A stretch of DNA of 64,000 bases from Streptomyces sp. XM4193 (lineage in GTDB: Bacteria; Actinomycetota; Actinomycetes; Streptomycetales; Streptomycetaceae). The DNA lies in contig NZ_JALLGK010000001.1 of NCBI RefSeq assembly GCF_023072595.1, forward strand, positions 1,612,001 to 1,676,000. The letters run 5' to 3'. The notes beneath the pieces were generated by a model. That model searched no databases. It was not told the origin of the DNA and saw nothing but the letters and a program-made list of their open reading frames with translations. Positions 8,587 through 17,798 of this stretch are shown in pieces. The translations under genes were made by a program, and so were the position numbers. Each line of letters opens with the position of its first letter. The first letter of the stretch is position 1.

Positions 8587-9798
8587 ATGCAGGTACTCCA
8601 GTCAACCAAGCTCGCCAACGTCTGCTACGAGATCCGGGGCCCGGTCCTTGAGGAGGCGATGCGGCTTGAGGCGGCAGGTCACCGCATCCTCAGGCTGAAC
8701 ACCGGCAACCCGGCCGCGTTCGGCTTCGAGTGTCCGCCGGAGATCCTCGAGGACGTGCTGCGCTCGGTGCACCACGCGCACGGGTACGGCGACGCCAAGG
8801 GTCTGCTCGCGGCTCGCCGGGCGGTGGTCCAGCACTACCAGACGCAGGGCATCCAGCTCTCGGTCGAGGACATCTACCTCGGCAACGGTGTGTCCGAGCT
8901 GATCCAGATGGCGATGCAGGCGCTGCTGGACGACGGCGACGAGGTGCTGGTGCCCGCGCCGGACTATCCGCTGTGGACCGCCTCGGTCTCGCTCTCCGGC
9001 GGTACGGCCGTGCACTACCGCTGCGACGAGCAGTCGGACTGGATGCCGGACCTGGCCGACATCGAGCGCAAGATCACCGACCGCACCAAGGCGCTGGTGA
9101 TCATCAACCCCAACAACCCGACCGGCGCGGTCTATTCGCGCGAGATGATCGAATCGCTGACCGAGATCGCCCGTCGGCACAATCTGGTGGTCTGCTCGGA
9201 CGAGATCTACGACAAGATCCTCTACGACGACGCCGTCCACCACCCGACGGCCGCCGTCGCCCCCGACCTGCTCACGCTCACCTTCAACGGCCTCTCCAAG
9301 AGCTACCGGGTGGCCGGTTACCGCAGCGGCTGGCTGGCGATCTGCGGTCCCAAATCGCATGCGGAGAGCTACATCGAGGGCATGACGATCCTCGCCAACA
9401 TGCGGCTGTGCGCCAATATGCCGGTGCAGCACGCGGTGGCCACCGCGCTCGGCGGCTACCAGTCGATCAATGATCTGGTACTGCCCGGGGGCCGGCTCAA
9501 GGAGCAGCGGGACGCGGCGTACGAGACGCTGACGCAGATCCCCGGCGTGACGTGCGTGAAGCCCAAGGGCGCGCTGTACGCCTTCCCCCGGCTCGATCCG
9601 AAGGTCTTCAAGATCAAGGACGACCGGCAGATGGTGATCGACCTGCTGCGTGCCGAGAAGATCATGATCGTGCACGGCACCGGGTTCAACTGGCCGGAAC
9701 CGGACCACTTCCGGATCGTCACCCTGCCCGCGCCGGACGATCTGCGCGACGCGGTGGAGCGGATCGGGAACTTCCTCGACGGCTACAGCCAGCACTGA
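8587..9798 (+). CDS. PLP-dependent class I aminotransferase, AlaA-like
   Basis: A 403-residue fold-type I aminotransferase. Landmarks: 'RLNTGNPAAFGF' (substrate loop), 'GYGDAKGL', 'LGNGVSELI' (phosphate binding), 'INPNNPTGAV', 'SDEIYDKILYD', and the Schiff-base lysine Lys238 in 'FNGLSKSYRVAGYRSGW', followed by the Arg that binds the alpha-carboxylate near the C-terminus ('DHFRIVTLP'). The close resemblance to E. coli AlaA and actinobacterial AspC-like alanine transaminases suggests glutamate-pyruvate transamination in the cytosol. It is a free-standing gene ~118 bases after the DUF255 gene. Confidence 0.88.
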   Translation: MQVLQSTKLANVCYEIRGPVLEEAMRLEAAGHRILRLNTGNPAAFGFECPPEILEDVLRSVHHAHGYGDAKGLLAARRAVVQHYQTQGIQLSVEDIYLGNGVSELIQMAMQALLDDGDEVLVPAPDYPLWTASVSLSGGTAVHYRCDEQSDWMPDLADIERKITDRTKALVIINPNNPTGAVYSREMIESLTEIARRHNLVVCSDEIYDKILYDDAVHHPTAAVAPDLLTLTFNGLSKSYRVAGYRSGWLAICGPKSHAESYIEGMTILANMRLCANMPVQHAVATALGGYQSINDLVLPGGRLKEQRDAAYETLTQIPGVTCVKPKGALYAFPRLDPKVFKIKDDRQMVIDLLRAEKIMIVHGTGFNWPEPDHFRIVTLPAPDDLRDAVERIGNFLDGYSQH

Positions 9799-9825
9799 GC
9801 ACGTCACTCTGCTCGTACTGACTAC

Positions 9826-9858
9826 AACTTTAGACAGAGTCCAAGTTAGGCTGGTTTC
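9826..9858 (+). promoter_or_regulatory. AT-rich promoter/operator candidate
   Basis: The stretch ACAACTTTAGACAGAGTC-CAAGTTAGGCTGG stands out as AT-rich just before the 9884 gene. GTTAGGCT matches one half of an iron-repressor (DmdR/IdeR) box, but the other half does not, so no regulator is assigned. Confidence 0.25.
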
Positions 9859-9883
9859 CTGCACCCGCGCCAGGAGGCCATCC

Positions 9884-10291
9884 ATGTACGAACAGATCCG
9901 CGACAAGTCGGTGCACACCATGACCGAGCCTGCCGCCGAGGACTTCCCGCACCGCTCCCGCGAGGAGGAGCTGGACATCCGGCTGGCCGGCTGCCTGACC
10001 GCGCTGCTGACCGTCACCGACGAGCTGCGCGCGCTGACGCCGAGCCCCGAGTTCAACGCCGCCGCCAACCGGCTCGCGGTCCAGGTGGCGCGGCTCGGCG
10101 ACGGACAGCCGCCGCTGCGCGCCGAGCCCTCCGTGCGCGACAGCTCGCCCGAGCACGTCGAGTCGCTGCACCGCCGCGCCCACACGCTGGCGGGCAACGC
10201 GCTGGTGGTCGCGACCGCGCGCGGGGACGTGCCCGGCGAGGCGCTGGCCGCCGCCCGTCTGCGCTACCACGCGGCGGCGCTCGGCCTGTAG
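9884..10291 (+). CDS. Hypothetical helical protein of streptomycete type
   Basis: A 135-residue protein from ATG 9884 with AGGAGG seven bases upstream. It is predicted all-helical: 'EEELDIRLAGCLTALLTVTDELRAL', 'FNAAANRLAVQVARLG', 'HVESLHRRAHTLAGNALVVATARG'. There are no membrane segments, and no known domain is recognised. It ends in the convergent region with pckG. The 85 bases before it contain 'TTTAGACAGAGTCCAAGTTAG', unusually AT-rich for this genome and a likely promoter/operator. Confidence 0.65.
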   Translation: MYEQIRDKSVHTMTEPAAEDFPHRSREEELDIRLAGCLTALLTVTDELRALTPSPEFNAAANRLAVQVARLGDGQPPLRAEPSVRDSSPEHVESLHRRAHTLAGNALVVATARGDVPGEALAAARLRYHAAALGL

Positions 10292-10696
10292 CCGTCGCGC
10301 GCCCGAAGCCCGGGGCCCGTACGGGATGTCTCGCGGCCGTCGCAGGTCCCGCAGGGCGGCTGTGGCCGGCGCTCGGGCCGGCCGCTCGGGCCGTGACTCG
10401 GCTGCGGCGGGCGTACGGCCGTGGCTCGCCCGCGTCGCGCGCCGCCCGTACGCGTCTGCCGCGCGCACCCGGCGCCCCGGCGCCCCGGCGCCCCGGCGCA
10501 CACTGGCGCGCATCTCGGCCGCACCTCGCGCACGCTCGTGCGCACCTCGTGCGGACGGTACGGCGAAGGGCCCGGGTGGTGGCCCGGGCCCTTGCTCTGC
10601 CTCGTCGCGCGTGCCTCGTCGCGCGCACTTCGGTCCGGGCTCAGGCCCGGGTCCGCGCGCCGTCGATCACCGCGCCGTCGATCACCGCGTCGCGGG
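10292..10696. other. Convergent intergenic region with low-complexity repeats
   Basis: These 405 bases hold no gene. They contain three tandem copies of a GGCGCCCC-type unit near 10480-10500, a perfect hairpin (separate entry), and a short direct repeat of CGCCGTCGATCACCG at ~10669-10695 next to the pckG stop codon. Open frames through it are shadows. Confidence 0.5.
10566..10593. terminator. Bidirectional hairpin terminator
   Basis: AAGGGCCCGGG, a 6-base loop, then CCCGGGCCCTT: a perfect 11-bp stem. It lies between the convergent 9884 gene and pckG. There is no T-tract, which is normal for streptomycete terminators. Confidence 0.75.
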
Positions 10697-12568
10697 TCAG
10701 CCGCGCTGCAGTCGCTCGACCAGGGCGCGGTGCTCCTCCCACAGCTCCTCCGGCGTGTGGTCGCCGAAGGTCTTGAGGTGGTCGGGGACCAGGGCGGCCT
10801 CCTCGAGCCACTCGTCCTTGTCTACCGTCAGCAGGAACTCCAGGTCGGCGTCGGAGAGTTCGAGGCCGTCGGTGTCCAGGGCCTCCTTGGTCGGCAGCAC
10901 GCCGATCGGGGTCTCGACGCCCTCCGCCTCGCCGTTGAGCCGGCCGACGATCCACTTGAGCACACGGCTGTTCTCGCCGAAGCCGGGCCAGACGAACTTG
11001 CCGGCGTCGTTCTTGCGGAACCAGTTCACGTAGTAGATCTTCGGCAGCTTGTCGCCGTCGCCGCGCTCGACCGCGTCCTGGCCGATCTTGACCCAGTGGG
11101 CCATGTAGTCGCCCATGTTGTAGCCGCAGAACGGCAGCATCGCGAACGGGTCGCGGCGCAGCTCGCCGACCTTGCCCTCGGCGGCGGCGGTCTTCTCGGA
11201 GGCCACGTTGGCGCCGAGGAAGACGCCGTGCTGCCAGCTGCGGGACTCCGTCACCAGCGGTACGGCGGTGGCGCGCCGGCCGCCGAAGAGGATCGCCGAG
11301 ATCGGCACGCCCTTCGGGTCCTCCCACTCGGACGCGATGGTCGGGCACTGGGCGGCCGGCACCGCGAACCGTGCGTTGGGGTGGGCGGCCGGGGTCCCCG
11401 ACTCGGGGGTCCAGTCGTTGCCCTTCCAGTCCGTCAGATGGGCCGGGGCGTCCTCGGTCATGCCCTCCCACCAGACGTCGCCGTCGTCGGTGAGCGCCAC
11501 GTTGGTGAAGACCGTGTTGCCCCAGAGGGTCTTCATCGCGTTGGCGTTGGTGTGCTCGCCGGTGCCGGGTGCGACGCCGAAGAAGCCGGCCTCGGGGTTG
11601 ATCGCGTACAGCCGGCCGTCGTCACCGAAGCGCATCCAGGCGATGTCGTCGCCGATGGTCTCGACCGTCCAGCCCGGAACGGTCGGCTCCAGCATCGCCA
11701 GGTTCGTCTTGCCGCAGGCCGAGGGGAACGCCGCGGCGACGTACTTCGGCTCGGCCGAACCGGAGGCGGAGGCGGGCGGGGTGAGCTTGAGGATCAGCAT
11801 GTGCTCGGCGAGCCAGCCCTCGTCGCGGGCCATCACCGAGGCGATGCGCAGCGCGTAGCACTTCTTGCCGAGCAGGGCGTTGCCGCCGTAGCCCGAGCCG
11901 AAGGACCAGATCTCGCGCTCCTCGGGGAAGTGCGAGATGTACTTGGTCTCGTTGCACGGCCACGGCACGTCCTGCTCGCCCTCGGCCAGCGGGGCGCCGA
12001 CGGTGTGCACGGCCTTGACGAAGAAGCCGTCCTCGCCGAGCTCGTCCAGCACCGGGCGGCCCATCCGCGTCATGGTGCGCATGGAGACCGCGACGTATGC
12101 GGAGTCGGTGATCTCCACGCCGAGCGCGGAGAGCGGCGAACCGAGCGGGCCCATGCAGAACGGCACCACGTACATCGTGCGCCCGCGCATCGACCCGCGG
12201 AAGACGCCGCCCTGCTCGCCGTCGCCGGTGAAGATCTCCCGCATCTCGGCGGGGGCCTTCCAGTGGTTGGTGGGGCCCGCGTCCTCCTCCTTCTCGGAGC
12301 AGATGAAGGTACGGGTCTCCACGCGCGCGACGTCCGAGGGGTCGGAGGCCGCGTAGTAGGAGTTGGGGCGCTTTTCGGGGTCGAGTTTGGTGAAGGTGCC
12401 GGCCTCGACGAGCTCCTCGCACAGGCGCTCGTACTCAGCCTCCGAGCCGTCGCACCAGACGACTCGGTCCGGCTGGGTGAGGGCGGCGATCTCGTCCACC
12501 CACGCGACCAGTTCACGGTGCTGGGTGGGGACCTCGGTGGTGGTGGGAGCCGCAGAGCTGCGCGCCAC
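10697..12568 (-). CDS. pckG: Phosphoenolpyruvate carboxykinase (GTP)
   Basis: A 623-residue cytosolic enzyme converting oxaloacetate and GTP to PEP, CO2 and GDP, the anaplerotic/gluconeogenic node. Signatures of the GTP class: kinase-1a P-loop '[13 protein letters not shown]' (~residue 283), with the PEPCK-specific reactive cysteine; '[21 protein letters not shown]'-type kinase-2 region; '[12 protein letters not shown]'; and '[13 protein letters not shown]'. The start is placed at GTG 12568 ([20 protein letters not shown]) with TGGAG just upstream; the frame runs to 12694, but the added residues are unlike the family. The gene is monocistronic and divergent from the PAQR gene. Confidence 0.95.
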   Translation of the reverse strand: MARSSAAPTTTEVPTQHRELVAWVDEIAALTQPDRVVWCDGSEAEYERLCEELVEAGTFTKLDPEKRPNSYYAASDPSDVARVETRTFICSEKEEDAGPTNHWKAPAEMREIFTGDGEQGGVFRGSMRGRTMYVVPFCMGPLGSPLSALGVEITDSAYVAVSMRTMTRMGRPVLDELGEDGFFVKAVHTVGAPLAEGEQDVPWPCNETKYISHFPEEREIWSFGSGYGGNALLGKKCYALRIASVMARDEGWLAEHMLILKLTPPASASGSAEPKYVAAAFPSACGKTNLAMLEPTVPGWTVETIGDDIAWMRFGDDGRLYAINPEAGFFGVAPGTGEHTNANAMKTLWGNTVFTNVALTDDGDVWWEGMTEDAPAHLTDWKGNDWTPESGTPAAHPNARFAVPAAQCPTIASEWEDPKGVPISAILFGGRRATAVPLVTESRSWQHGVFLGANVASEKTAAAEGKVGELRRDPFAMLPFCGYNMGDYMAHWVKIGQDAVERGDGDKLPKIYYVNWFRKNDAGKFVWPGFGENSRVLKWIVGRLNGEAEGVETPIGVLPTKEALDTDGLELSDADLEFLLTVDKDEWLEEAALVPDHLKTFGDHTPEELWEEHRALVERLQRG

Positions 12569-12671
12569 AATCGCTCCAGAGTGTTTGAGGGTTTTGTTGC
12601 TTTGTGTGTACGGATGCGTCCCACGTCGCGGTGGGAGTGAATCCGCGTACCGACCCCTTGGGGGCTGCGAC

Positions 12672-12698
12672 CCGGATGCTGCGGCGATGCTCATCCGG
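12672..12698. promoter_or_regulatory. Inverted repeat in the pckG upstream region
   Basis: CCGGATG at 12672-12678 and CATCCGG at 12692-12698 form a 7-bp inverted repeat with a 13-base spacer, about 105 bases upstream of the pckG start. It could be an operator; no regulator is recognised. Confidence 0.3.
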
Positions 12699-12824
12699 TG
12701 TCGACCACGCTCATCTGATCATGGCGTTCGCGCTCGTATGTGTCCAGGGGGTCGACAGGTGAGCAGCACCACTTCCTCGGTCACTTCTGCCGCACCGGGA
12801 GTTGTGGCGCGGGCCCTGCTCCGA

Positions 12825-12844
12825 AACCTACGGAGGCGTAGGTA
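12825..12844 (+). promoter_or_regulatory. Palindromic operator upstream of the PAQR gene
   Basis: AACCTACG-GAGG-CGTAGGTA: 8-bp arms with 7 of 8 pairs and a 4-base spacer. It ends 10 bases before the PAQR start codon, so it would overlap the -10 region (TAGGTA) of a near-leaderless transcript. The same motif with the same spacer is found upstream of the acyl-ACP desaturase at 60487-60506. The size and symmetry fit a TetR-family dimer site (inference). Confidence 0.6.
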
Positions 12845-12854
12845 GCCTGGCCCC

Positions 12855-13778
12855 ATGACTGCTGCCGCGCACGAACCCGCCGGAGCGTCCTCGGAGGTGA
12901 CGGGTGCCGCCGACGGTCGTCTCGACGCCGCTTCCGGCACGACTCAGCCTGCCGAGGGCACCACCGCTGAAATGTCCGAATCCTCGACGGGGTCCGAGCC
13001 CGGGTCCGCCGGGTCCGCCTCTGCGTCTGCCTCCGCGTCCGCGTCCGGGTCCGCGTCGGCCGGGTCCGGGTCGGCCGGGTCCGGGGGAGCCGCCGGCGCG
13101 CTCGCCGCTCCCGCGGAGCGCGCCGCGCAGTTCGTCCACCAGGAGATCAAGCCGCGGCTGCGCGGCTGGCTGCACGCCGGGATGTTCCCCGCCGTGCTGG
13201 TCTCCGGTGTCTTCCTCACGGCCTTCGCCGACTCCCCGCGCGGCCGGGCTGCCTGCGCGATCTACACCCTCACCGCCTGCCTGCTCTTCGGCATCAGCGC
13301 CCTCTACCACCGGGGGAACTGGGGGCCGCGAGCGGAGGCGGTGCTGCGGCGGCTGGACCACGCCAACATCTTCCTGATCATCGCCGGCACCTACACCCCG
13401 CTGACGATCCTGCTGCTCGAAGGCGCCAAGGGGCAGGCGCTGCTGTGGGGGATCTGGGGGGCGGCGGCGGCCGGCATCGCCTTCCGGGTCTTCTGGGTGG
13501 GCGCACCGCGCTGGCTCTACACGCCCTGCTACATCGCGATGGGCTGGGCCGCGGTCTTCTTCCTGCCCGACTTCCTGCGCACCGGCGGGCTCGCCGTGCT
13601 GATCCTGGTCATCGTCGGCGGCGTGCTCTACAGCGTCGGCGGAGTGATCTACGGCCTGAAGCGGCCCAACCCCTCACCGCGCTGGTTCGGCTTCCACGAG
13701 GTCTTCCACTCCCTGACCCTGGCGGCCTTCTTCACGCACTACATCGGCATCTCGCTCGTCGCCTACCAGCACGCCTGA
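12855..13778 (+). CDS. PAQR / hemolysin III family membrane protein
   Basis: A 307-residue protein with a long low-complexity N-terminus (residues ~1-85, Ser/Ala/Gly repeats) followed by seven membrane helices. Family motifs: 'GISALYHR' (~residue 148), 'LDHANIFLIIAGTYTP', and the C-terminal 'FGFHEVFHSLTLAAF'. The conserved Ser, Asp and His residues form the zinc site of PAQR proteins, proposed to have ceramidase-like hydrolase activity; eukaryotic PAQR-2/AdipoR members control membrane fluidity. The 'hemolysin' name is historical. An internal ATG at 12972 would shorten the tail. The operator upstream is shared with the desaturase gene. Confidence 0.85.
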   Translation: MTAAAHEPAGASSEVTGAADGRLDAASGTTQPAEGTTAEMSESSTGSEPGSAGSASASASASASGSASAGSGSAGSGGAAGALAAPAERAAQFVHQEIKPRLRGWLHAGMFPAVLVSGVFLTAFADSPRGRAACAIYTLTACLLFGISALYHRGNWGPRAEAVLRRLDHANIFLIIAGTYTPLTILLLEGAKGQALLWGIWGAAAAGIAFRVFWVGAPRWLYTPCYIAMGWAAVFFLPDFLRTGGLAVLILVIVGGVLYSVGGVIYGLKRPNPSPRWFGFHEVFHSLTLAAFFTHYIGISLVAYQHA

Positions 13779-13854
13779 GCCGCCGGGCACGGCTGAGCGG
13801 GCCTCCCCGGGGTCTGCCGGTCCCGCGAGTCGCCCGTGGTGCGGCGGGGCCCGG

Positions 13855-15423
13855 CTACGGGAGCGGTGTGCGCCGCACCGAACGCCCGGCCAGCGCGTCG
13901 GTGCGTCGGCCCCCGTCGATCGCGAGGGCGCCGTTGACCAGCACGTACGGGATGCCGGTGGGCAGCGTGCGCGGCTGCTCGTACGTCGAACCGGCCGCCA
14001 CCGTGAGCGGGTCGAAGAGCACCAGATCGGCCGCGTACCCCTCGCGCACCAGCCCGCGGTCGGGCAGCCGGAGGCGGGCGGCGGGGCGCGAGGTGAGCCG
14101 GGCGACGCACTCCTCCAGCGTCAGCACCCCCAACTCCCGCACGTAGTGGCCCAGATAACGGGGGAAGGTGCCCCAGGCGCGCGGATGCGGTTTGGCGCCG
14201 CGCAGGATGCCGTCGCTGCCTCCGGTGTGGGTGCGGTGGCGCATCACCGCGCGGACGTTCTCCTCGTCGCCGACGTGCTGGAGGATCGTGCTGCCGAGAC
14301 GGTCGGCGAGCAGCAGCTGCACGGCCTCCTCGAAGCCGGCGAGACGACGGCCGGTCCAGCCGTCGAGCGCGGGGTCGGCGACGCCGGAGATCTCCACCGT
14401 CGACCAGTCGACCGGCACACCGTGACAGCCGTCCGAGCCGGTGACCTCCATGGTGTGCCGGATGCGGTCGAGCACCAGCGGGTCGCGCAGCCGCGCCAGG
14501 GTCGCCTCCGGCCCGCCCTCGGCCGCCCAGCTGGGCAGCAGCGCGGCGAGCGTGGTGCAGCCGGCGAGGTAGGGGTAGCTGTCCAGGCTCAGGTCGACGC
14601 CCTCTGCCAGCGCCTGGTCCAGCAGCGCCAGCAGCTCGGCCGAACGGCCCCTGTTGACGGGGAAGTTGAGCGTGGCGTGGGCCAGGTGCAGCGCACAGCC
14701 CGAAGCGCGGGCGAGTGCGATCATCTCCCGGTACGCGGTCAGCGCGCCCGCCCCGTACGAGCGGTGGTGGGGGCAGAAGTAACCGCCGTAGGAGGCCACC
14801 ACCCGGCAGAGGTCGGTCAGTTCGTCGTCGCGGGCGTACATGCCCGGGGTGTACGTCAGCCCGGCGGACAGGCCCACCGCGCCCTGCTCCAGCCCCTCGG
14901 CCACCAGGCGGCGCATCCGGACGCGTTCGTCCTCCGTCGCCGGACGGTCCTCCCAGCCGGCCGCGAGCATCCGGATGTTGCCGTGCGGCAGGAGGTAGGC
15001 GGCGTTCAGCGCGACACCGCGGTCCAGCCGGTCCAGATAGCCGCCGGCGTCGCGCCAGTCGAGGTCGAGGCCGCTGCCGTCGCCGTTCCAGCCGGTGATG
15101 GCCTGGCGGATCTGCGGCAGGGTGGTGTCGTCGACCGGGGCGTAGGACAGGCCGTCCTGTCCGACGACCTCCAGGGTGACGCCCTGCGCGAGCTTGGCGG
15201 TGTGCTCGGGGTCGCCGAGCAGGGCGAGGTCGCTGTGCGCGTGCATGTCGACGAAGCCGGGCGCCAGGACCAGCCCGTCGGCGTCCAGCACCCTGCGGCC
15301 GGTCAGCCGCGTGCCGCGCCCGCTCGGCGCGACGGCGGCGATGCGGCCGTCGCGCAGCCCGACGTCGGTGCCCGGACGGGCGGGGGCGCCGCTGCCGTCG
15401 ACCAGGGTTGCACCGCGGATCAC
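13855..15423 (-). CDS. N-acyl-D-amino-acid deacylase (D-aminoacylase), amidohydrolase
   Basis: An amidohydrolase-superfamily enzyme of ~522 residues. It begins 'IRGATLVDGSGAPARPG', with the metal-binding 'PGFVDMHAHSDLALL', then 'LPHGNIR', 'GAVGLSAGLTYTPG', 'CPHHRSYG', 'LHLAHATLNF', 'DSYPYLAG', and ends with the second small beta domain ('EGYAADLVLFDP'). It removes the acyl group from N-acyl-D-amino acids, acting on cell-wall or dietary D-residues. GTG 15423 is the only standard start between the previous gene's stop and the conserved region, but it begins one or two residues later than usual, so the N-terminus is uncertain. It is probably co-transcribed with the upstream D-amino-acid gene (same strand, 131-base gap). 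Confidence 0.85.
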   Translation of the reverse strand: MIRGATLVDGSGAPARPGTDVGLRDGRIAAVAPSGRGTRLTGRRVLDADGLVLAPGFVDMHAHSDLALLGDPEHTAKLAQGVTLEVVGQDGLSYAPVDDTTLPQIRQAITGWNGDGSGLDLDWRDAGGYLDRLDRGVALNAAYLLPHGNIRMLAAGWEDRPATEDERVRMRRLVAEGLEQGAVGLSAGLTYTPGMYARDDELTDLCRVVASYGGYFCPHHRSYGAGALTAYREMIALARASGCALHLAHATLNFPVNRGRSAELLALLDQALAEGVDLSLDSYPYLAGCTTLAALLPSWAAEGGPEATLARLRDPLVLDRIRHTMEVTGSDGCHGVPVDWSTVEISGVADPALDGWTGRRLAGFEEAVQLLLADRLGSTILQHVGDEENVRAVMRHRTHTGGSDGILRGAKPHPRAWGTFPRYLGHYVRELGVLTLEECVARLTSRPAARLRLPDRGLVREGYAADLVLFDPLTVAAGSTYEQPRTLPTGIPYVLVNGALAIDGGRRTDALAGRSVRRTPLP

Positions 15424-15554
15424 GAGGTCGAGACCTGCGTCCGAACCGGGCGTGCCCGCGCTCCCCGACAGGACACGGCGGACCTGCCGGCCGGTCGGGT
15501 CGGCGGGGCTTGTCGGGTCGTTGCGGTCGGGCCGGGGGGTCGGCCCCGCCGGGC

Positions 15555-16946
15555 TCAGAAGAAGGTCCTGACGCAGTCGGTGACGGTGCCGTCGGCCGCC
15601 ACGAGCGGAATCAGCTGCCACCGGTCGAAGATCGTGCAGGGGTGGGACATCCCGAGGCCGACCCAGTCGCCGACCTCCAAATCCCTGCCGGCGCCCGTCA
15701 GCTCGACCCAGGCGTGCTGGTCGGAGAGCTTGACGATCTCCACCCCGTCCGCGGGCCGCACCTCGCCGCCCGCGCCGGACCGGACGAACTCCGCCCGGGG
15801 CAGCCGCAGGTCGTGGGCCGCGTCCCGCTTGCCCGCGTTCAGAAACGCCTGGCCGGGCTCGGGGCGGGAGACCACCTGCGCCCACAGGACGAAGGCCGAT
15901 CGCAGCCCGCCCTCGTCGGGCACCCGGTTGAACGGCGTCAACTCCCGGTAGTGGCCCACATCGTGCGAGACGTACGCGCCCGAGCGCAGCAGCCGCAGCA
16001 CGGGGGCGGAGAGCTCCGGCAGCTCGTGCGCGTCGCCGAAGACCTCCGCCACCGCGTCGAACCAGGCGCTGCCGCCCGCGCTCACCACGATCTCCCGGAG
16101 CCCGGCGAAGCGGCCCTCGGCGTCGAACCGGCGGGCCAGCGCGGTGAGTCGGCGCAGCCACTCGCGCACCGTCTCGGGCGTCGCGGTCGGCACCTCGCCC
16201 TCGTACCCCGCGACGCCGACCAGGCGCAGCGTACGGGTGGCGGCCACCGCGTCGGCCACCGCCGCGCACTCCTGCGGGGTGCGCGCGCCGGTGCGGGCGC
16301 CGGCCCCGGCGCCCAGCTCCACCACCACCTCGACCGGCCGACTGCCGCCGGCCTCGCGCAGTGCCTCGTCCATCAGCCGCACGCCCCGCACCGAGTCGAC
16401 GAAGCACACCAGCCGGAACTGCGGGTCGGCCGCCAGCTCGCCGGAGAGCCAGTGCAGCGCCGCGCGGTCGACCAGCTCGTTGGCGAGGAAGACGGTGGAG
16501 ACCCCGAAGGCCCTGGCCACCCGCACCTGGTGGGGGTTGGCCAGGGTGATGCCCCAGGCGCCGCGCGCCAGCTGCTGGGCGAAGAGCTGCGGTGCCATCG
16601 AGGTCTTGCCGTGCGGGGCGAACGCCAGCCCGTGCCGCTCGGTGTACCCCTCCAGCGCTGCGAGGTTGTGCTCCAACGCCTCGGCGGAGAGCGCCAGTAC
16701 GGGGGTGGTGAAGCCGCCGGAGAACAGCTCGCGGCGCTGCTCGGCGAACTCCCGGACGGTCAGGCCGTCCGCGTCCGGCGGCAGGCCCTTGAACCGGTGG
16801 TCGAGCCGCTCCTCGGCGAGTGCGAGCACCTGCGGCGGCGCGGCCGGACCCGAGCCGGGCGGGGTCGGCGCGGCCGGGGCGCTGCTGCCTGGCGCGGGGG
16901 CGGGGTGGGTGCCGGGGGCACCGGACGGGTCGCTGTGCTGGGCCAT
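15555..16946 (-). CDS. D-serine dehydratase-like / amino acid deaminase (alanine racemase fold)
   Basis: A 463-residue fold-type III PLP enzyme. The PLP lysine lies in 'FAPHGKTSMAPQ'; the barrel continues through 'GITLANPHQVRVARA', 'VELGAGAGARTG' and 'VSAGGSAWFD'. The C-terminal D-serine-dehydratase-like domain carries the zinc ligands His/Cys in 'GMSHPCTIFDRW'. This architecture covers D-serine dehydratases, D-threonine aldolases and the actinobacterial 'amino acid deaminases'. Located next to D-aminoacylase and near RidA, which clears reactive enamines produced by such deaminations, it supports a D-amino-acid catabolic unit. The first ~40 residues are Pro/Ala-rich. Confidence 0.82.
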   Translation of the reverse strand: MAQHSDPSGAPGTHPAPAPGSSAPAAPTPPGSGPAAPPQVLALAEERLDHRFKGLPPDADGLTVREFAEQRRELFSGGFTTPVLALSAEALEHNLAALEGYTERHGLAFAPHGKTSMAPQLFAQQLARGAWGITLANPHQVRVARAFGVSTVFLANELVDRAALHWLSGELAADPQFRLVCFVDSVRGVRLMDEALREAGGSRPVEVVVELGAGAGARTGARTPQECAAVADAVAATRTLRLVGVAGYEGEVPTATPETVREWLRRLTALARRFDAEGRFAGLREIVVSAGGSAWFDAVAEVFGDAHELPELSAPVLRLLRSGAYVSHDVGHYRELTPFNRVPDEGGLRSAFVLWAQVVSRPEPGQAFLNAGKRDAAHDLRLPRAEFVRSGAGGEVRPADGVEIVKLSDQHAWVELTGAGRDLEVGDWVGLGMSHPCTIFDRWQLIPLVAADGTVTDCVRTFF

Positions 16947-17199
16947 TTGGTCACGCTACTTCGTCGCACCGACACCGCGCACGGGTCCGGCGCGGAGTGA
17001 ACTCCGCCTAGGATCAAGGGAAAGGTCCAGATCAATCAAGCGGTCGCTGTCCGGACATGTCCGTCGCGGGTCGACGGGTGACGGTCGGTGCCGGGCTGTG
17101 CCGCACGGTTTCCGGTCGGTACGGCCGGCGCCGGCCGCCGCCGTACCGCGCACGCCGCGCCGACTCCGTACCGCGCCCGCCTTCGGAGGTCACGCCCGC
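16947..17199. other. Divergent regulatory region
   Basis: 253 bases between the deaminase (minus) and ridA (plus). The stretch CTAGGATCAAGGGAAAGG-TCCAGATCAATCAAG (17010-17041) is AT-richer than its surroundings and probably holds promoter elements. No clear palindrome is seen. Confidence 0.35.
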
Positions 17200-17607
17200 A
17201 TGTCGCACCCCAAGACCGCCTACACGCCCGCCACCCACACCACCCCGCCCGCGCGTTTCTCGCACGGTGTGCGCAAGGGGAACATCGTGCAGGTCGCCGG
17301 CCAGGTCGGCTTCCTGCCCGCTGCCGAGGGCGTCGCCCCGACCCCGGCCGGGCCCGGTCTGCGCGAGCAGACCCTCCAGACCTTCGCCAACGTCGAGGCG
17401 GTGCTCACCGAGGCCGGCGCGAGCTGGGAGGACGTGGTGATGACCCGGGTCTACCTGACCGACACCGCGCACTTCGCCGAGTTCAACGAGATCTTCAACG
17501 AGTACCTCGCCGACCGGGTCGAGGTCCCCGGCGCCCGTACGACGGTGTACGTCGGCCTGCCCGCCGGGCTGCTGATCGAGATCGACGCGCAGGCGGTCCT
17601 GGACTAG
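17200..17607 (+). CDS. RidA family reactive-intermediate deaminase
   Basis: A 135-residue protein from ATG 17200, with GGAGG 10 bases upstream. The Rid signature is clear: 'ARFSHGVRKGNIVQVAGQVG', 'QTLQTFANVEAVLTEAGASW', and the active-site arginine in 'VEVPGARTTVYVGLPAGLLIEIDA'. RidA trimers hydrolyse enamine/imine intermediates released by PLP dehydratases, preventing PLP-enzyme damage. Its place opposite a D-serine-dehydratase-like deaminase and a D-aminoacylase fits that role. It is followed by a very strong terminator. Confidence 0.9.
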   Translation: MSHPKTAYTPATHTTPPARFSHGVRKGNIVQVAGQVGFLPAAEGVAPTPAGPGLREQTLQTFANVEAVLTEAGASWEDVVMTRVYLTDTAHFAEFNEIFNEYLADRVEVPGARTTVYVGLPAGLLIEIDAQAVLD

Positions 17608-17672
17608 GGCCCGAAGGCGGAGGCCCGTCGCCGGCCGGGAGGCCCCGGCCGACTTCCGCCGCCGCGGCCGGT

Positions 17673-17712
17673 GTTGCACGGTGCCCCGACATCGGGCGGG
17701 GCACCGTGCAAC
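17673..17712 (+). terminator. Strong hairpin terminator after ridA
   Basis: GTTGCACGGTGCCCC pairs perfectly with GGGGCACCGTGCAAC (15 bp) around a 10-base loop. It sits 65 bases after the ridA stop and 86 bases before the next start. Confidence 0.85.
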
Positions 17713-17798
17713 CCGCGGAACGATTCACTCGTCTCACACGGCGACATTCACCCCGCGTTCATCGGAAGGCGGGGCGCAGTCGACCTGGGGGAGGACCC

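Noticed and set aside
9836-9858. Iron-box (DmdR/IdeR) site before the 9884 gene
   Set aside because: Only one half (GTTAGGCT) matches; the second half of the palindrome is missing.
10421-12640. 739-codon plus-strand frame over pckG
   Set aside because: It is the antisense of the PEP carboxykinase frame, whose catalytic motifs are unmistakable.
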